Origin: Dicyema japonicum
Lineage: Eukaryota; Dicyemida; Rhombozoa; Dicyemidae
DNA length: 64,000 nt
Reading direction: 5' to 3'
Assembly: GCA_011109175.1 (NCBI GenBank)
Contig: RDEW01000023.1
Location: 159,225-223,224, forward strand
In this document: positions 1 to 11,798 of the stretch, in pieces
Layout of the letters: each line of letters opens with the position of its first letter
Numbering within the stretch: position 1 is the first letter of the stretch
Translations under genes and position numbers: made by a program
Notes under the pieces: model-generated
What the model was told of the DNA's origin: nothing
Database searches by the model: none
What the model saw: only the letters and a program-made list of their open reading frames with translations

Positions 1-204
1 ATTATAAGGGAAGAAACAATTCTGTTGGTTTTTTTAATTGTGGTTTTTGAGCAATGATGATAAACAAATTAACTTTGAATATTAATTTACTAAAAAACTA
101 AATTTTAATAAAATAATTCCAGTAAAAAATAAAATAATGATTTTAGATTATTATTATTAAATTTTCTTTGAGCATGAAATTTAATTTGTCATGTTTCTGA
201 TTAG

Positions 205-1780
205 TCGTTCGGCTCGAATTTTCGTCTTGATGCTTTGAAATCTTCAACATTCACCAGCAGACATATCGGACCTTCTCCAAAAGATGTGCAGAAAATGCTG
301 GAGATCATCAAAGTCAAGGTTAATCGATTTTATGACATTCAGGATTTGGATCAACTAGTCAAAAATGTCGTACCTGCTGATATTTTACTCAACCGAAAAC
401 TAAATATCTCGCCAGAACTGAGTTGAATTATTTTTTAAAGTCAAAGGCGAATCTGAGGCACTAAGTGAGTCCGAAAGGATATCCAAAATGAACACTGTGG
501 GAAGGTCCTTTATTGGAATGGGGTACCACAACTGTAATATCCCCACTACAATAATTAGAAACGTGCTGGAAAACCATGGATGGTTATATAACCCCTTAAA
601 CTCGTTAGGTACACCGCCTACACTGCATACCAGGCTGAAATATCCCAGGGAAGTCTGGAGGCTCTTTTCATATTCCAAACAGTCATCTCGGACCTCACAG
701 CACTACCATTTGCGAATGCCTCACTCCTTGATGAGGGCACAGCGGTTGCCGAGGCAATGGGAATGGTTTATCGGTTGGATTTATGATCATTTTAGAATTA
801 CTAAACGGAAGAAATTCTTTGTTGACCAGTTCATTCACCCTCAGACACTCTCAGTTGTTAACACAAGGGCCAGGTCTTAAGTTTTTATATTTAGATTTTT
901 TGGCTGGGATGTTCAGATCGGAAATTTGCTTACAGATTCGATCTCTGGTAACACTGCTGCCGTCGTATTTCAATATCCAAATACTTTTGGGAACATCGTT
1001 GACAGATTTGATCTCGTCCCTTATTAAACCGACTGGAGAATTCGGCGTTGATATTGCAGTCGGGTCTTCTCAAAGACTAGGTCAGCCAATCGGATTTGAT
1101 GGACCACACGCAGCCTTTATTGCTTGCAAGAAAAAGCACGTGCGTAATATTCCAGGCAGAATAGTCGGACAGACAGTGTTTGTTTGATTTCCAGCAGTTC
1201 AGTACCAACGACGGAGAGAAGAGTTACAGATTGGCTCTGCAAACTCGGGAACAACCTATCAGGAGACAGACGGCCACAAGCAATATCTGCACTGCTCAGG
1301 CACTTTTGGCTAACTTGTGTTCGTTTTACTGCGTTTACCACGTAAAAGATGGGTTAGAGTCATTGGCTAAGAGGGCGAATTCCAATGCCCGGTTTTTAGC
1401 GAACCGTATACTTTCTGAATATATTTAGAACTGTCCAAGAATGGATACAAGATAGCGTATGATGACTACTTTGACACCATCACAGTAAAAGGAGGTGAAG
1501 GAATTCGTCAAAAATACACGGAGCAAGGATATGTAAGGTTGATCGATTAAGAAGCAGGTGGTTGTTTCATTGGATGAGACTGTAACCCATGTGGATATGG
1601 CTTCTCTTTGCGAAATATTTGGGGTTGACTTTGAAGTATTGGTTTTGTATATTTTATTGTTAATGAGTGGTTGAACACGCCCTTCTTCATAAAACACACA
1701 CGGAACTCACAATTCCTTACTGACCAAATATTTAGAGAGTATTCNGATTCAATATTATCTAAAACCTAATATTATGTAAA
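205..1780 (+). pseudogene. GLDC: Glycine decarboxylase P-protein (GLDC), N-terminal half, decayed, with ~20-nt introns
   Basis: The P-protein is the pyridoxal-phosphate enzyme of the mitochondrial glycine cleavage system. Conserved blocks appear in order: RHIGP (about 274), VPADI, SFIGMGYHNC (about 507), [19 protein letters not shown] (about 714), FQYPNT (about 968), [16 protein letters not shown] (about 1030), [15 protein letters not shown] (about 1215), [11 protein letters not shown] and SLDETV (about 1570). Removing GT..AG introns at 319-342, 422-440, 583-608, 774-795, 874-894, 1176-1194 (or -1197), 1406-1428 and possibly 1636-1667 restores the family alignment. Decay is also visible. Some 20-25 residues are missing with a frame change near 1010. 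The stretch 1533-1557 can be read either as an intron or as a mutated RLID segment with a stop. Nothing recognisable follows the FLTDQIF block at about 1713, so the catalytic C-terminal half is absent. An acceptor at 204 implies a separate upstream targeting exon, which I could not place. An N at 1745 marks imperfect assembly. Confidence 0.85.
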
Positions 1781-1854
1781 AGCAAGAACCAGAACTCACA
1801 TGCTTTCATTTTCTGATTGAAATATATCCAAGTAACGTTGTCTCATTTTATCAC

Positions 1855-3961
1855 ACAGGATAAGTTTGGGCCATTGAAGAGTCAGTAGACCTAAATACAA
1901 GGGCAAACCAACCAATAGTACAAACGACAATCGCTCTTAGAGTTTCATTCTCAGCTTGTAAATAAATCACATCTAAGAAATTCTCACTGTCAGATATATC
2001 AAGATATCCGCAAAACAATCCAACAATATATAAACACTACCTGCCTTTCCAAATGTGCTAGCATATCATAATTTAAGTTTTCAACCACAACTATTGTAAT
2101 CCTAACAAATTCCAGTGTGTTTTGTACAACAATACTCTGATAATGCCTATAAATGTCTCACAAAGGTAGTCTGATATATTTGCACATTCAAGATTGCTGA
2201 TAATACAGTCTACCATTAGTTATGCCACACCAGTATGATTCAACACCTATATCTGAGAACTTACAATTCTCAGATATGTCTCCGACAAATCAGAAGATAG
2301 AAGGGACACCTAAATATTAAAAAATCACAACTATTATTCATTTTAGTCCCAAAACCAACCACCAATTTCTGTTGTAATCCATATTTGCTACCTTACCAGA
2401 ATCCTCATTATTAAGGACACATATATCTATTACTATTGGATGATTTACAGCGTTGTACTTTTGGTGATAATTAATCGTTTTACTACCTTCCTTTGTACAA
2501 TAGTACTACAATCCTAAAATATATTTTAGAATAAAACTGTGACCTAACAGAGATCATATTTTTAAATGAGGCAGCAAGCAATGGTCTAATTCATATGATT
2601 TTCCAATCAACTCAACTACACATTCATGTACAGTCACTGAGGAAGTGAGCAGTAAGCTCTCTAGTGCATTTTGAATATTTTTTTCGAAAATTGAGTGATA
2701 CATTTGCATAACGCAACTCAGATATTTAATACATTGTCCCGATGTGGGCATTTTTATCGGAGACTCGATTATTAAATTACTACTAATAATCAAAATCTAC
2801 CAAACTGTGAACGGGCAATTGAGATTAACGAAGAACATTTCGTAACAAAAATTATGATAGTCCACTGGTGAACGATGCAGTTTAATGATTCGTTAAATTC
2901 TTGGAGTCGTTGAGTAGATTTCGATTTAGTGAGATGATATAAAATTATTTGTTAACCATAAAGTTCCAGACTGGCTGTAATGATAGATAAACCAAACCTG
3001 TCTTTTAAGATAATCCAAAACTTTGTAGTAGAGAGTGAAGTAATCCTAATGATTAGGTGAATAACAACATAATTTAATGAAGTGTACGGATCCATTCTTT
3101 GTTTGCTCATAATCAAACAGTCATGTGAGTGAAGTCTGATTTGCAATTATAATTTACAGACAATTTCACCTAAAATACAAAAAAACAACTAAAACAAAGG
3201 GGAAGAACAATTCATAGTAATAATTCTGCTGCAGACCATTCTGATTTGAAACTGGCTGTTATTAAGTCAAATGTCCAGTTATAGAAAATAGAGTTTGATA
3301 GTGGCCTAAAATTAAAACAGCAGTACATTTAAAGCACAACAAATTGAAGGTATGAGCAATGAAAATTGAGACAGAATTATTTGAATAACAAGAGCATACA
3401 TCATTTTAATGGCATTCCCTCCAAATAATTTGAAATCTCTCTGACAGTAAGTGACACCAGACTCAATATCCAGCTGAATAGAGCAGGATGCATCACATTT
3501 TGAATTAATGACCACAACTACTTCCATCGCACTCATTTGCACTTTCACATGTTAAAGAATGACCACACACAGCCACATAGTCAATCAAAAAAGTTAATGA
3601 CATTTATGCTAAAAATCGTAATAAAACATACATAATTCAAACAAAGACATTTCATTGCTTTTATTTTTTGAAAAATGTGAGTACACAAAATACCAACAGC
3701 TCATGTCTTACCTCAGACGAAATTCCGTCCTCAATAGTAGTATTCAAACATATTAGGCACACAGGCATCCTTTGTTATCATCATTAATATACTCCCAAGC
3801 GATGTATAACTGGCATTATAATCTCCATTGGTATCTGCGTTCAAATATATTAAAATTACCTCCCTTAACCTTTTCTCCACTCCATGGAGACATATTTGAT
3901 TTAAAAGACTTACAAAAGTATAATTATCTGTGTTATCATTCATAACATAATTTATTCGCAA
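1855..3961 (-). CDS. Unrecognised short-intron gene(s), membrane or secreted-like
   Basis: Several open segments follow one another on the minus strand with intron-like joints of the local size, for example 25 nt at about 3836-3860 and 28 nt at about 2368-2395. One segment at about 3731-3835 has the pattern NASYTSLGSILMMITKDACV. A cysteine-rich stretch follows near 3480-3575 (VAVCGHSLTC, then ECDGSSC). A helical segment spans 2554-2793. Near 2160-2275 the pattern DIGVESYWCGITNGRLYY occurs. Near 1855-2012 a stretch ends in a hydrophobic helix (IVVCTIGWFALVF). I do not recognise a family and could not join all exons, so this may be more than one gene or a decayed one. Cysteines and hydrophobic helices suggest a secreted or membrane product, but that is inference. 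Confidence 0.3.
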
Positions 3962-4451
3962 AACCCCAACTAACTAAACAAAATAAGAGCCATTAACTAA
4001 AGAGGAAAGCCAAGATTTGGGGTCGTCTATATCGGGGCACTCTCATGAGACACCGTATGTCTCTTCTCCGTAAAAAGCCCCAATTACAATGCGAGTTTCC
4101 ACAAGCAATGTAATAAATCACCAATTCTTCTCGTTTTTCTTTCGTATTCGTCATCAATTTCAGATNATGAAGATATGAATAATACTCAATAAAGATTAAT
4201 TTCGACAATGACGTAATAAGATAACAGATAACATGATTTATTCGCAAAACCCCAACTAACTAAACAAGGTAAGAGCCATTAACTAAAGAGGAAAGCCAAG
4301 ATTTGGGGTCGTCTCTATCGGGGCACTCTCATGAGACACCGTATGTCTCTTCTCCGTAAAAAGCCCCAATTACAATGCGAGTTTCCACAAGCAATGTAAT
4401 AAATCACCAATTCTTCTCGTTTTTCTTTTGTATTCGTCATCAATTTCAGAT
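3951..4451. repeat. Direct duplication, two ~215-bp copies (3951-4165 and 4237-4451)
   Basis: The two copies are offset by 286 bp and nearly identical. They share the stretch with TTTATTCGCAAAACCCC at the left and CATCAATTTCAGAT at the right. A single N lies at 4166, exactly at the end of copy 1, so the duplication could be an assembly artefact at a gap. Read on the minus strand, the unit ends in GTTTAGTTAGTT-type repeats like the LINE tails elsewhere in the window, so it is probably a LINE 3' end. Confidence 0.8.
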
Positions 4452-4469
4452 GCTAAATCCAATCCATGT

Positions 4470-5280
4470 GCTTCAATTTAGTTTCATTTATAATTAGAAC
4501 TTCCATCTGGATCGTGCTGGCTATAGCAACCAGCACTGAGGCCCGTTTCCGAAGAGAACGGGCATTAATCAGGGTTATCCTGACTACTTCTGGTTTTTTC
4601 GGTGGCTGCCCTCTCTTCTTAAGAGCACCACTCTCTTCTCTGTGTTGAAGCTTCTACTGTTTCTTTTTAGAAGGTTTCTTATTATATGTCGTATTCCAGC
4701 CAGTCTGCCCATACATTCTAAACTCTGACTTTAATTTCTTATTAGTTCCAGTTTTGGAAACTTCACTTTCTCCATTATGGGCATTTTCTCGTTTTAGAAA
4801 TAATTTTCCATTCGATTCTTTCCTTTTTTGGTCAATTTTGTTTTTCTTCGCAATGTTAGCTTCAACAGCCTTTGGGCATCTTCCATAATTTAGTTTCGTT
4901 TATAATTAGAACATCCATCTGGATCGTGCTGGCTAGAGCAACCAGCACTGAGGCCCGTTTCCAAAGAGAACGGGCATTAATCAGGGCTATCCTGACTACT
5001 TCTGGTTTTTTTTTTTCGGTGGCTGCCCTCTCTTCTCTGTATTGAAGCTTCTTCTGTTTCTTTTTTAGAATGTTTCTTATTATATGTCCTATTCCAGCCA
5101 GTTTTAATTTCTTATTCGTTCCAATTTTGGAAACTTCACTTTCTCCATTATGGGCATTTTCTCGTTTTAGAGATAATTTTCCATTCGATTCTTTCCTTTT
5201 TGGTCAATTTTGTTTTTTTTTTCGCTATGTTAGGTTCAACAGCCTTGGGAGATCTTTATTAATTGGCAAAGTCGATGGAT
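4470..5280 (-). mobile_element. LINE fragment, ORF1 end and start of APE endonuclease, tandemly duplicated
   Basis: On the minus strand a lysine-rich ORF1-like stretch (KESNGKLF, RENAHNGESEVSKTG) leads into an INARSLRKRASVL motif and a LIINETKL motif. These are the start of the apurinic-like endonuclease of Jockey/CR1-type LINEs (normally LNARSL...NETWL). The same block occurs twice, at about 4476-4885 and 4888-5270, offset by 412 bp. The upstream copy has a longer poly-T run and small deletions. The rest of the endonuclease and the reverse transcriptase are missing here. The strand and the direct duplication just below suggest one rearranged minus-strand element from about 5280 to 3951. Confidence 0.7.
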
Positions 5281-5699
5281 GAACCACAATTCAAAGGACT
5301 TATTATTGTTGTTAACCGGACACTGCGATCTTCTATGTGAATCAGAAAAACATGGCATCTTTCAACACATTTCCATTAGCCTTGAAGTATGTTTCTCAAA
5401 CTCGTAGTATATTTCTTCGTCTTGTAGCACCAGTGGCACCACCTTTTTATTAGTGGCACCACTGAAGCGACGACGGAACTGATTTGCTTCGTTAGACGTA
5501 ATAAGACAATCCATTATAAATAAATATACGCAATTTGAATAAACAGTCATATCAGTTGTATTGCCATACATTTTTTTCAATTTTATATTATTGATTCATC
5601 AAATAGTGTTGAAGGTTGTTATTAAAATGTCTAATATATATTTTATATTTTTTTAACCTACAAATATGGATTATTTTCACTATTTGATTTGCCCTATTT
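5281..5699. other. Gap with one short unassigned minus-strand ORF (5362-5580)
   Basis: The minus-strand frame encodes 72 residues, including CVYLFIMDCLITSNEANQF and GATNKKVVPLVLQ. It has no recognised domain. It lies next to a short-intron gene and may be an exon, but I cannot support more than an open frame. The remainder is AT-rich. Confidence 0.3.
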
Positions 5700-6050
5700 A
5701 TGTTCTCTTGGCTATATCTCTTTTCCGGACTATATTTATTCCTAATTGTTATGTCGTCTGCATCATGTCAAGATTATTTTCAGAAATTCTATAATTTCAC
5801 TATTGACTGCTCTCATAATGTATCCTTTCATCTTTCTGAAGTATCCTCCACAGTCTTCAGGGCTAATCGATTCAAAAGATGAGATAAGATGTCTTAGCTG
5901 TAAATCCTTAATAGCAGCCCCGCTCTTGACAGAATTCTTTTATTTTGAGACCACATTCAAAATTGGATTAAGGAATGGTGACTTGGAGGAATATATAGTA
6001 TCTTGAGGTTGTGGGATTGGATTACTTAGTTGAATCCATTGTACTGGTGA
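5700..6050 (+). CDS. Small secreted protein candidate (signal peptide, two 22/32-nt introns)
   Basis: The ATG at 5700 begins a hydrophobic leader (MFSWLYLFSGLYLFLIVMSS) followed by ASCQD, a typical signal peptide. Removing a GT..AG intron at 5820-5841 (22 nt) joins the first frame to the second open frame exactly, giving SHN then YPPQSSGLIDSKDEIRCLSC. A second possible intron at 5998-6029 (32 nt) leads to a short last exon ending in TGA at 6048-6050. Without it the frame stops at 6004-6006. The product would be about 105-110 residues with four cysteines, including a CLSCK motif. I do not recognise the family; CxxC after a leader recalls saposin or Canopy-type folds only loosely. Confidence 0.5.
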
Positions 6051-6090
6051 ATCCTAGCATTTAAATAGAAAAATAAAGATAACTACAACA

Positions 6091-7870
6091 TTGAATAAAA
6101 GAAAAGATATCATCCTGTTTTTATTTTTCTTCAACGAAATGAAACCGCTTGAAAAGACACGTACCTCCCTCCCTGGACAGAAATCCCAGACAAAGTCTCT
6201 CAATGATGAAATTTCAAGAAGGATCAGGAGGGCTGAAGCAAACAAGTGGGAAAAACGAATCTGCTCTCTCCCATTTCATAAATCTGCCCAGATGGTCTGG
6301 AAAACAAAAAGACTTGGCCCTAAAGAAAACTCCACCTCGAAACAAAAGACAGACCAACACAGCTTAAATAAACTAATGAAGTATTATACCGGTATAAGTC
6401 ACAAAACCTTCAAGAAAATAAATGGACCCTCTTTGTTCTCGATGAGACCTAAAAGATTCCCTCTGATCACCTTTATTTCTCATTCAAACGTATTCGAAGG
6501 CTTGAAGATGATTAATCCCTCCCGCTCTTGTGGTCCAGATGGCATCCCTTCAATACTTCTTAAACACCTTGGACCGGTTACTATTGGGGTAATCTCCCTT
6601 ATTTTCAACTATTCTTTGAACATGAATTCCATCCCTACGATTTGGAAACTTTTCCACATACGCCCAATACCAAAACCTGGCAAGGACAAAAACAATCCCG
6701 CTTCATACCGACCAATTTCTCTATTATGTTCATTTTCAAAATTATTGGAAAAACTGGTACTTGATCTCATTTCCTTATCCCTTCCCTTCAGTTCCTCTCA
6801 ACATGGCTTCAGAAAGTTATATTCAACGTCCACCCACCTTACTTCTCTCAATCAATTTATCCTCGATGGCTTCAACTCAATTGGACTTCCATTAACCCCA
6901 ATCTAAAACTCTGGCTTTCGAATTTCCTCAGCGGGAGAAGGGCCCGGGTTTGTATGGATGGGACCAAATCACTTTCAAGACTACTTCCCAATGGTGTCCG
7001 CAAGGCTATCTTCTCTCCCCCGCCTTATTCAACCTTTTTACGTCGATTTGCCACGATCAGTTGATAAAGACGATCTTCTCGTCTCCTATGCTGATGACAT
7101 TCTAATTGAATCCCGTGACCAGGATCTCCTAAAAGCCTCAGAAAGAGTTCAAAAAATAACTACACGTGATTCAAAATTGGTTAATCTCCAACAGACTTGA
7201 TATATCTCCTGAGAAGTCCTCCACATCCCTATTTACCTCAGACAAACGTCTTGGAAGAATGACCGTTGATTTATTTATCAACCAAACTAAAATACTTTTT
7301 ACGATGAAATTGAAAATCTTAGGAGTCGCCTTTGACACGCACATGACCTTCTCCCCTCATGTCGAATATATCTCCGGAACCTGCTCAAGAAAGCTTGGTT
7401 TGATCAAATCTATTTTTGGTGGCATCAGAACCCCTTTCCCAGCATTGAAACTACTACATAAACAATTCATTGAGCCATCTATCAGCTACGCCTGTGCGTC
7501 TTGGGGAATCAACCTATCCTGGACGAACAAACAGAAAATCAGTGATATTCAGTCCCTATCAGCTACAACTATCGGCAAGCTCGTGAGAACAATCAATCTC
7601 ACACCCACCTCTCTGGAAGACCTTATCGGACAAATTGGGAAGGGATTCGCCGCTCGGTGCCGAAAATCCAACTTCCTACAATGCTCTAATGGATTGGGTC
7701 TTACTAGAAGACTTTACATCACCATATTTCTTTCAAAACCCTCCCGTCCTCAGAGAAGCTGTGTGGATCTCGGAAGGTCCACCGGAAAAAGATGAGAGAC
7801 CTGATGGAGGCGGCCGGGATCACCTAATTAGTTTAATACAATTAAATTAACTATTGGTGTTCTTGGTTAA
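6091..7870 (+). mobile_element. Jockey/CR1-like LINE, reverse transcriptase region, decayed
   Basis: The frame at 6091-6906 carries the pre-RT linker and RT fingers: SCGPDGIPSILLKHLGP, then IRPIPKPGKDKNNPASYRPI and QHGFRKLYST. Later frames contain the NFLSGRRARV and LLPNGV blocks and the catalytic SYADDIL motif near 7087. They continue into the RT thumb (LGVAFDTHMTFSPHVEYI, SYACASWGI) to about 7795. A deletion has removed the domain A aspartate block near 6900, and there are at least three frame changes. No endonuclease is present, so the copy is 5' truncated. It ends at about 7870 in a TTAG repeat that abuts the 3' end of the RTE-like element on the opposite strand. Confidence 0.85.
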
Positions 7871-7879
7871 GTTAGTTAG

Positions 7880-10253
7880 TTAGTTAAGAGCTCTTTCGCG
7901 TGGCCCTAAAAGGGGTTCGCTTGAGCCATGTTTTGCAGCCATCCTCGCCATCTTGTTCCTGGCCCTCATTCGAACATCATCCAGATCGTCCGCTGTCACC
8001 AATTTACGACTATTTTGTTCGTAGTCATCTTTTAAGCAGGTTGGAAGTGTGTTTCTTGGTCTGCCTCGAAATCCGCGACTTCCGGCGTAGTAGAAATATT
8101 CTTCCATTATTCTGTTACATGGCGTAGTCGGGTCCAGTCTGAGGATATGTCCAAATAGTCGCCCCATGTTGGTACTGAAAATCTTCGAATGCTTTGTTCC
8201 TATTCTCACGGATAGGTCAGTTTCGGAAAGTAATAAACTTATTAGTCTCAGGCAGTCCTCGTCAAGCAGTTCCTTTAGAACAATCATGAGTTTTTCTCTA
8301 TTGATGCTGTCAAAAGCCTTCGTTAGATCAATTCCTAGGATGTAGATTACTTTCGTGTATTTTTGACATATTGATGTGAGCCATCGATGACTCCACACAA
8401 TATCTGAGGTTGATCTTCCACTTCTAAACCCACTTTGACTTAGGGAAAGGTATTTTTCCACTGGCTCTCGTATACGGTTAAGCACTATGATCGATAAGGT
8501 TTTCCTGATAACTGACAATAGAATAATAGGTCTTAGTCCGTCCAACGACCCTTCTTTTTTCCCAGGTTTATGTATTGGAATTAAGACTCCATGTCCCAAA
8601 GGAAGTGGACAGTGAAGTTCCATCGACTCATTTAAGATATTCGTGATTATATTCCCAACAGTAACCGGGGCATGTTTTAGTAACTCACCCGGAATGCCAT
8701 CATAACCAGCCGACCGATTTCCCTTTAGATGCATAAATGCATCGGTTACTTCCTTTATTGTAATTTTGTTTGTAAGGGGTCTCGGATATCCAATAAATTT
8801 AGGTACATTCATCCCTTCAGATTTAAACAACGACTCGAAGTGTCTAGCAATATAATTTGCTTTATCCTCAGGGTTTTGAAGATATTGACCTTCGTCGTCA
8901 CAGACTTTCAGTGGTTTCTTTGCAGTTCCTCGTGTAAGTAGTCTAACAGCAGAGAACATTCGTCTTCCATACTGACAGTTTTCGATTTCAGTTGCTTTAT
9001 CGTCCAAATATTTGTGCCAAAGGATATTTGATCGTCTTCTTATCAGATGCGATATTTGATTGCGTTTTCTCCTTAATGCACATTTATTCGAATTTGAACT
9101 TCCCAGTTTCGAACGTATTTCTTTCTGCTGCTCAGACAATTCTCGAATTAAGGGGTCATGAATCATTCGTCTATTTTGGTCTTTTTCCTGGTATCCAACA
9201 GTCTCTATCGCCGACAGTTTTAGAATATCCAAGATCTTCCCGAGTCAGTCGAGGGGGTGCCACTGGGTTCAACTCCACGTAAACGTTTAGAGACATTTTG
9301 TTGGTATCTCTTTTGCCAAGTGTCAAAAGTCAACATTTCCACAGCCAAACGTCTATTTAGAGGTGTGCTTTTCCTCTTGACTGCCTCAATTCCGTAGTAT
9401 CGTTTGAGATTTAATCTGGCCACCGTTAGCTTATGGTCACTGTCAGTAGTGGTTCCTCCATAACTCCTAGAGTCAGACAGAAGTCTCTTCAAGGAGATAG
9501 GGCAGATAATGTAGTCTATTTGGTTGAATATGCACGTATGTTCGTCTTTGGACCTTCTTATGCCAACCCAGGTAGTTCTATGTTTTGCTGGGTGTTTAAA
9601 AGTGGTATTGCATAGATACAGATTTGATGAATTACAAAAATCCATGAGTGAGTGTCCAGAGAGATTACGATACCCTCTGCCATATTTTCCCATACAGACT
9701 TCGTCGTGCCTTCTCATGCCAGCCTTGGCATTCCAGTCACCACAGATAAATATAAGTGCAGATCGATGAACTCGCATATATGTATTCGATAGGATTTGAT
9801 AAAACTCTTCCAACTCATCCATATTTTTGGAAACTCTGCCATGTGTGGGGCATATACATTGATAACAGTCATCATAGTATTGTTTGTAGATGATAAACAC
9901 AATTGCATAACGGCAACACGATCACTGACTGTCCATACTTTATGCAAGCAGTTCACTAGGTTCGAGTTAATTGCAAAACCAAGACCGTAATGTCGATTTT
10001 CTGATGGGAGTAGAAGAATCCGGTAGTTACCAATGGTTTCATCGGATCCTAGGGCGTTCTTTGTTTCCTGTATGCAGCAAATGTCGATTTTGTAACGGGA
10101 CAGATCTTCGGATAATAGTTCCCTCTTGATCAGAGATGAGAGGCCACGAACATTGTATGTGGCGATGGAAAACAAGGATTTTGCATTTAGACATGATAAA
10201 GACATGAATTTTTCTAGAGAAGAAAAACAGAAGCACGTCACCACTTCAACCAA
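7880..10253 (-). mobile_element. RTE-like LINE with endonuclease and reverse transcriptase, internally deleted
   Basis: Reading from 10253 downwards, the APE endonuclease begins with IATYNVRGLSSLIKRE. It continues through CCIQETKNALGSD, INVYAP, FICGDWNAKAGM, FNQIDYIIC and the SDHKL motif near 9420. The 450-residue frame (9232-7880) then carries the RT: GNRSAGYDGIPGELLKHAP, PIHKPGKKEGSL, SQSGFRSGRSTSD and the domain A block LGIDLTKAFDSINREK. Just after IGTKHSKIFSTN the protein jumps to the C-terminal GRLFGHILRLD block, so domains B-D including YADD were deleted without breaking the frame. Frame changes lie near 9800 and 9230. This matches the metazoan RTE/craniofacial-protein-like LINE architecture. 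Confidence 0.88.
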
Positions 10254-10439
10254 AAAAAGAACTATTATCCGATGATCTGTCCCGTTCTTGGGTTAAATAA
10301 ATAAAATAAATAAAAAAATTGTGAATGTGTCAAAGTTTATGTCAATAATTGAATCGTTAAAATTCGTGATTTGATTATTAAATTATCCAATTATCTATAC
10401 ATTTGTATATCTTTGACATTAAAAATACCACTATTTTTT

Positions 10440-11690
10440 TAAACAATTAAACAAATGTCAGTTGAGGAAGCCTGCTGCGTGGATTGCGAACGAGTTCCCT
10501 CGGAATATGGCTATTCCAATCTTTTGTCTTAGCCATAACCCTTCTCGTTGATCCCTTTTCTTTCTGGCAAGTATTCCTCCGAGTTCTCGCAAAAACTCAG
10601 CCGTCATTGGAGCAACAACTCCCGATGATTCGGTCGCAACAGGAGTAAATCGGTAGCGATCTTCCAGGCAAGAATATTTCTTGATTTTTAGGTTCTCCGC
10701 AGTCGAAGCAGCTGCTCCGGGTGTCTGAACCGATTTAAAAATATTCATGCATGAGAACGTGTCTACACAAGTTGCGTCCAAGACCAAAGATCTTCCAGAT
10801 GTGAAGGGGATAAGGGTCATCACGTCAGGTCTCTTTCCATCTTTTCGATAAAGACCCACTGGTTCGAGCTGTGCTGGGAAGCCTGTAGCTTTCAGAGCTC
10901 TGACAATCACATCGTTCTGAGCAGCATGACGTGGTCCCCTTCAGGAGCTTCTGCAGGACAGCGGGTGCAATCCCTTCGCACGACTGTTTTACCGCATCGG
11001 CATCGGTGCTCCTGGCAAATGTCTAGTCCCAGCCTTTGTCCGATTCCAATCCTCAAAGAATCGTCGTCCTAAAGGTCCTAAGGTTTGGGCAAGGTATTAC
11101 ACCAAGCCATGCTCCACTCCCTCCACTTGAAGCTGACACCAAACGAGTCAGACGATGTTGATTTGCTTCTTTTTTAAGGTCTTCCAAAATTTTGGAGCAG
11201 ACAATGCTATCCCAATTACTTTGCTTTGTTGCGTCATCGGAAATTTTGACTCCGGACCCGTTCCATTTCCGACAAGCTTCGACAAATGACTCATTCCAAC
11301 GAAGTCCAATACTGTTATGAAGGACTTGCCGTGTCAAATGGCTGCAGCTTGAGAGAGACGATAGATATGCCGGGTACACAACCTCCAGCGCCGATCTTAT
11401 TCCGACATCCCCAAATCCAGAGGAAGCTTTCATTGCTTCCAACTAAGTTCGTCGAAGCGGACGTTAATTAGTGACTCAACAGTTCGTTTGAGAGATTATT
11501 AGCTCTGATAGAGAGGAAGTCGGTGTATGGATATGAGACATTTATTAGCTCTGATTTGTTAACATTGATGTCTAAGCCAAAGTGTTTTAAAGCGGGTAAC
11601 GCTTTACGTAATGAATTGTATGTTTATTTGATGATCCTCCAATTGTGGCATCATCGAGGTCCCAGAGATTTAGCTGAGTTTATTATATTG
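10440..11690 (-). mobile_element. RLE-type LINE, 3' half (RT thumb, zinc motif, restriction-like endonuclease)
   Basis: Downstream on the minus strand come a degraded catalytic DLDDATIGG near 11650, the GLRWNESFVEACRKWNG linker, a CQEHRCRCG zinc motif near 11000 and the endonuclease motif GKRPD followed after 15 residues by D (LVLDAT), near 10800. It ends with LWLRQKIGIAIFRGNSFA. A cysteine motif followed by K/RPD-x(12-15)-D defines the restriction-like endonuclease of the R2 superfamily. The copy is 5' truncated. Its last bases (about 10442) match those of the copies ending at about 30265 and 34319, so this is the true 3' terminus. Confidence 0.85.
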
Positions 11691-11798
11691 GAACTCATTC
11701 GATTTTTTAGAGTCTTGTTAATAGCTTTTCCTCTCCCAAGCCAACCCAACCATCAATGTCACTTTAAATGCAAAACTAAGAACAAAAATAAAATTGTA

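Noticed and set aside
1533-1557. A further 25-nt intron in GLDC
   Set aside because: The retained reading YVRLID...AG matches the family (NFRLFEDG) better than splicing does. I left it ambiguous rather than count it as an intron.
2554-2793. Condensin-like HEAT segment on the minus strand
   Set aside because: Only vague helical similarity; not enough to name a family.
3700-3730. A metalloprotease HExxH-like RHELL string on the minus strand
   Set aside because: No second zinc ligand or family context was found; a chance match at an exon edge is more likely.
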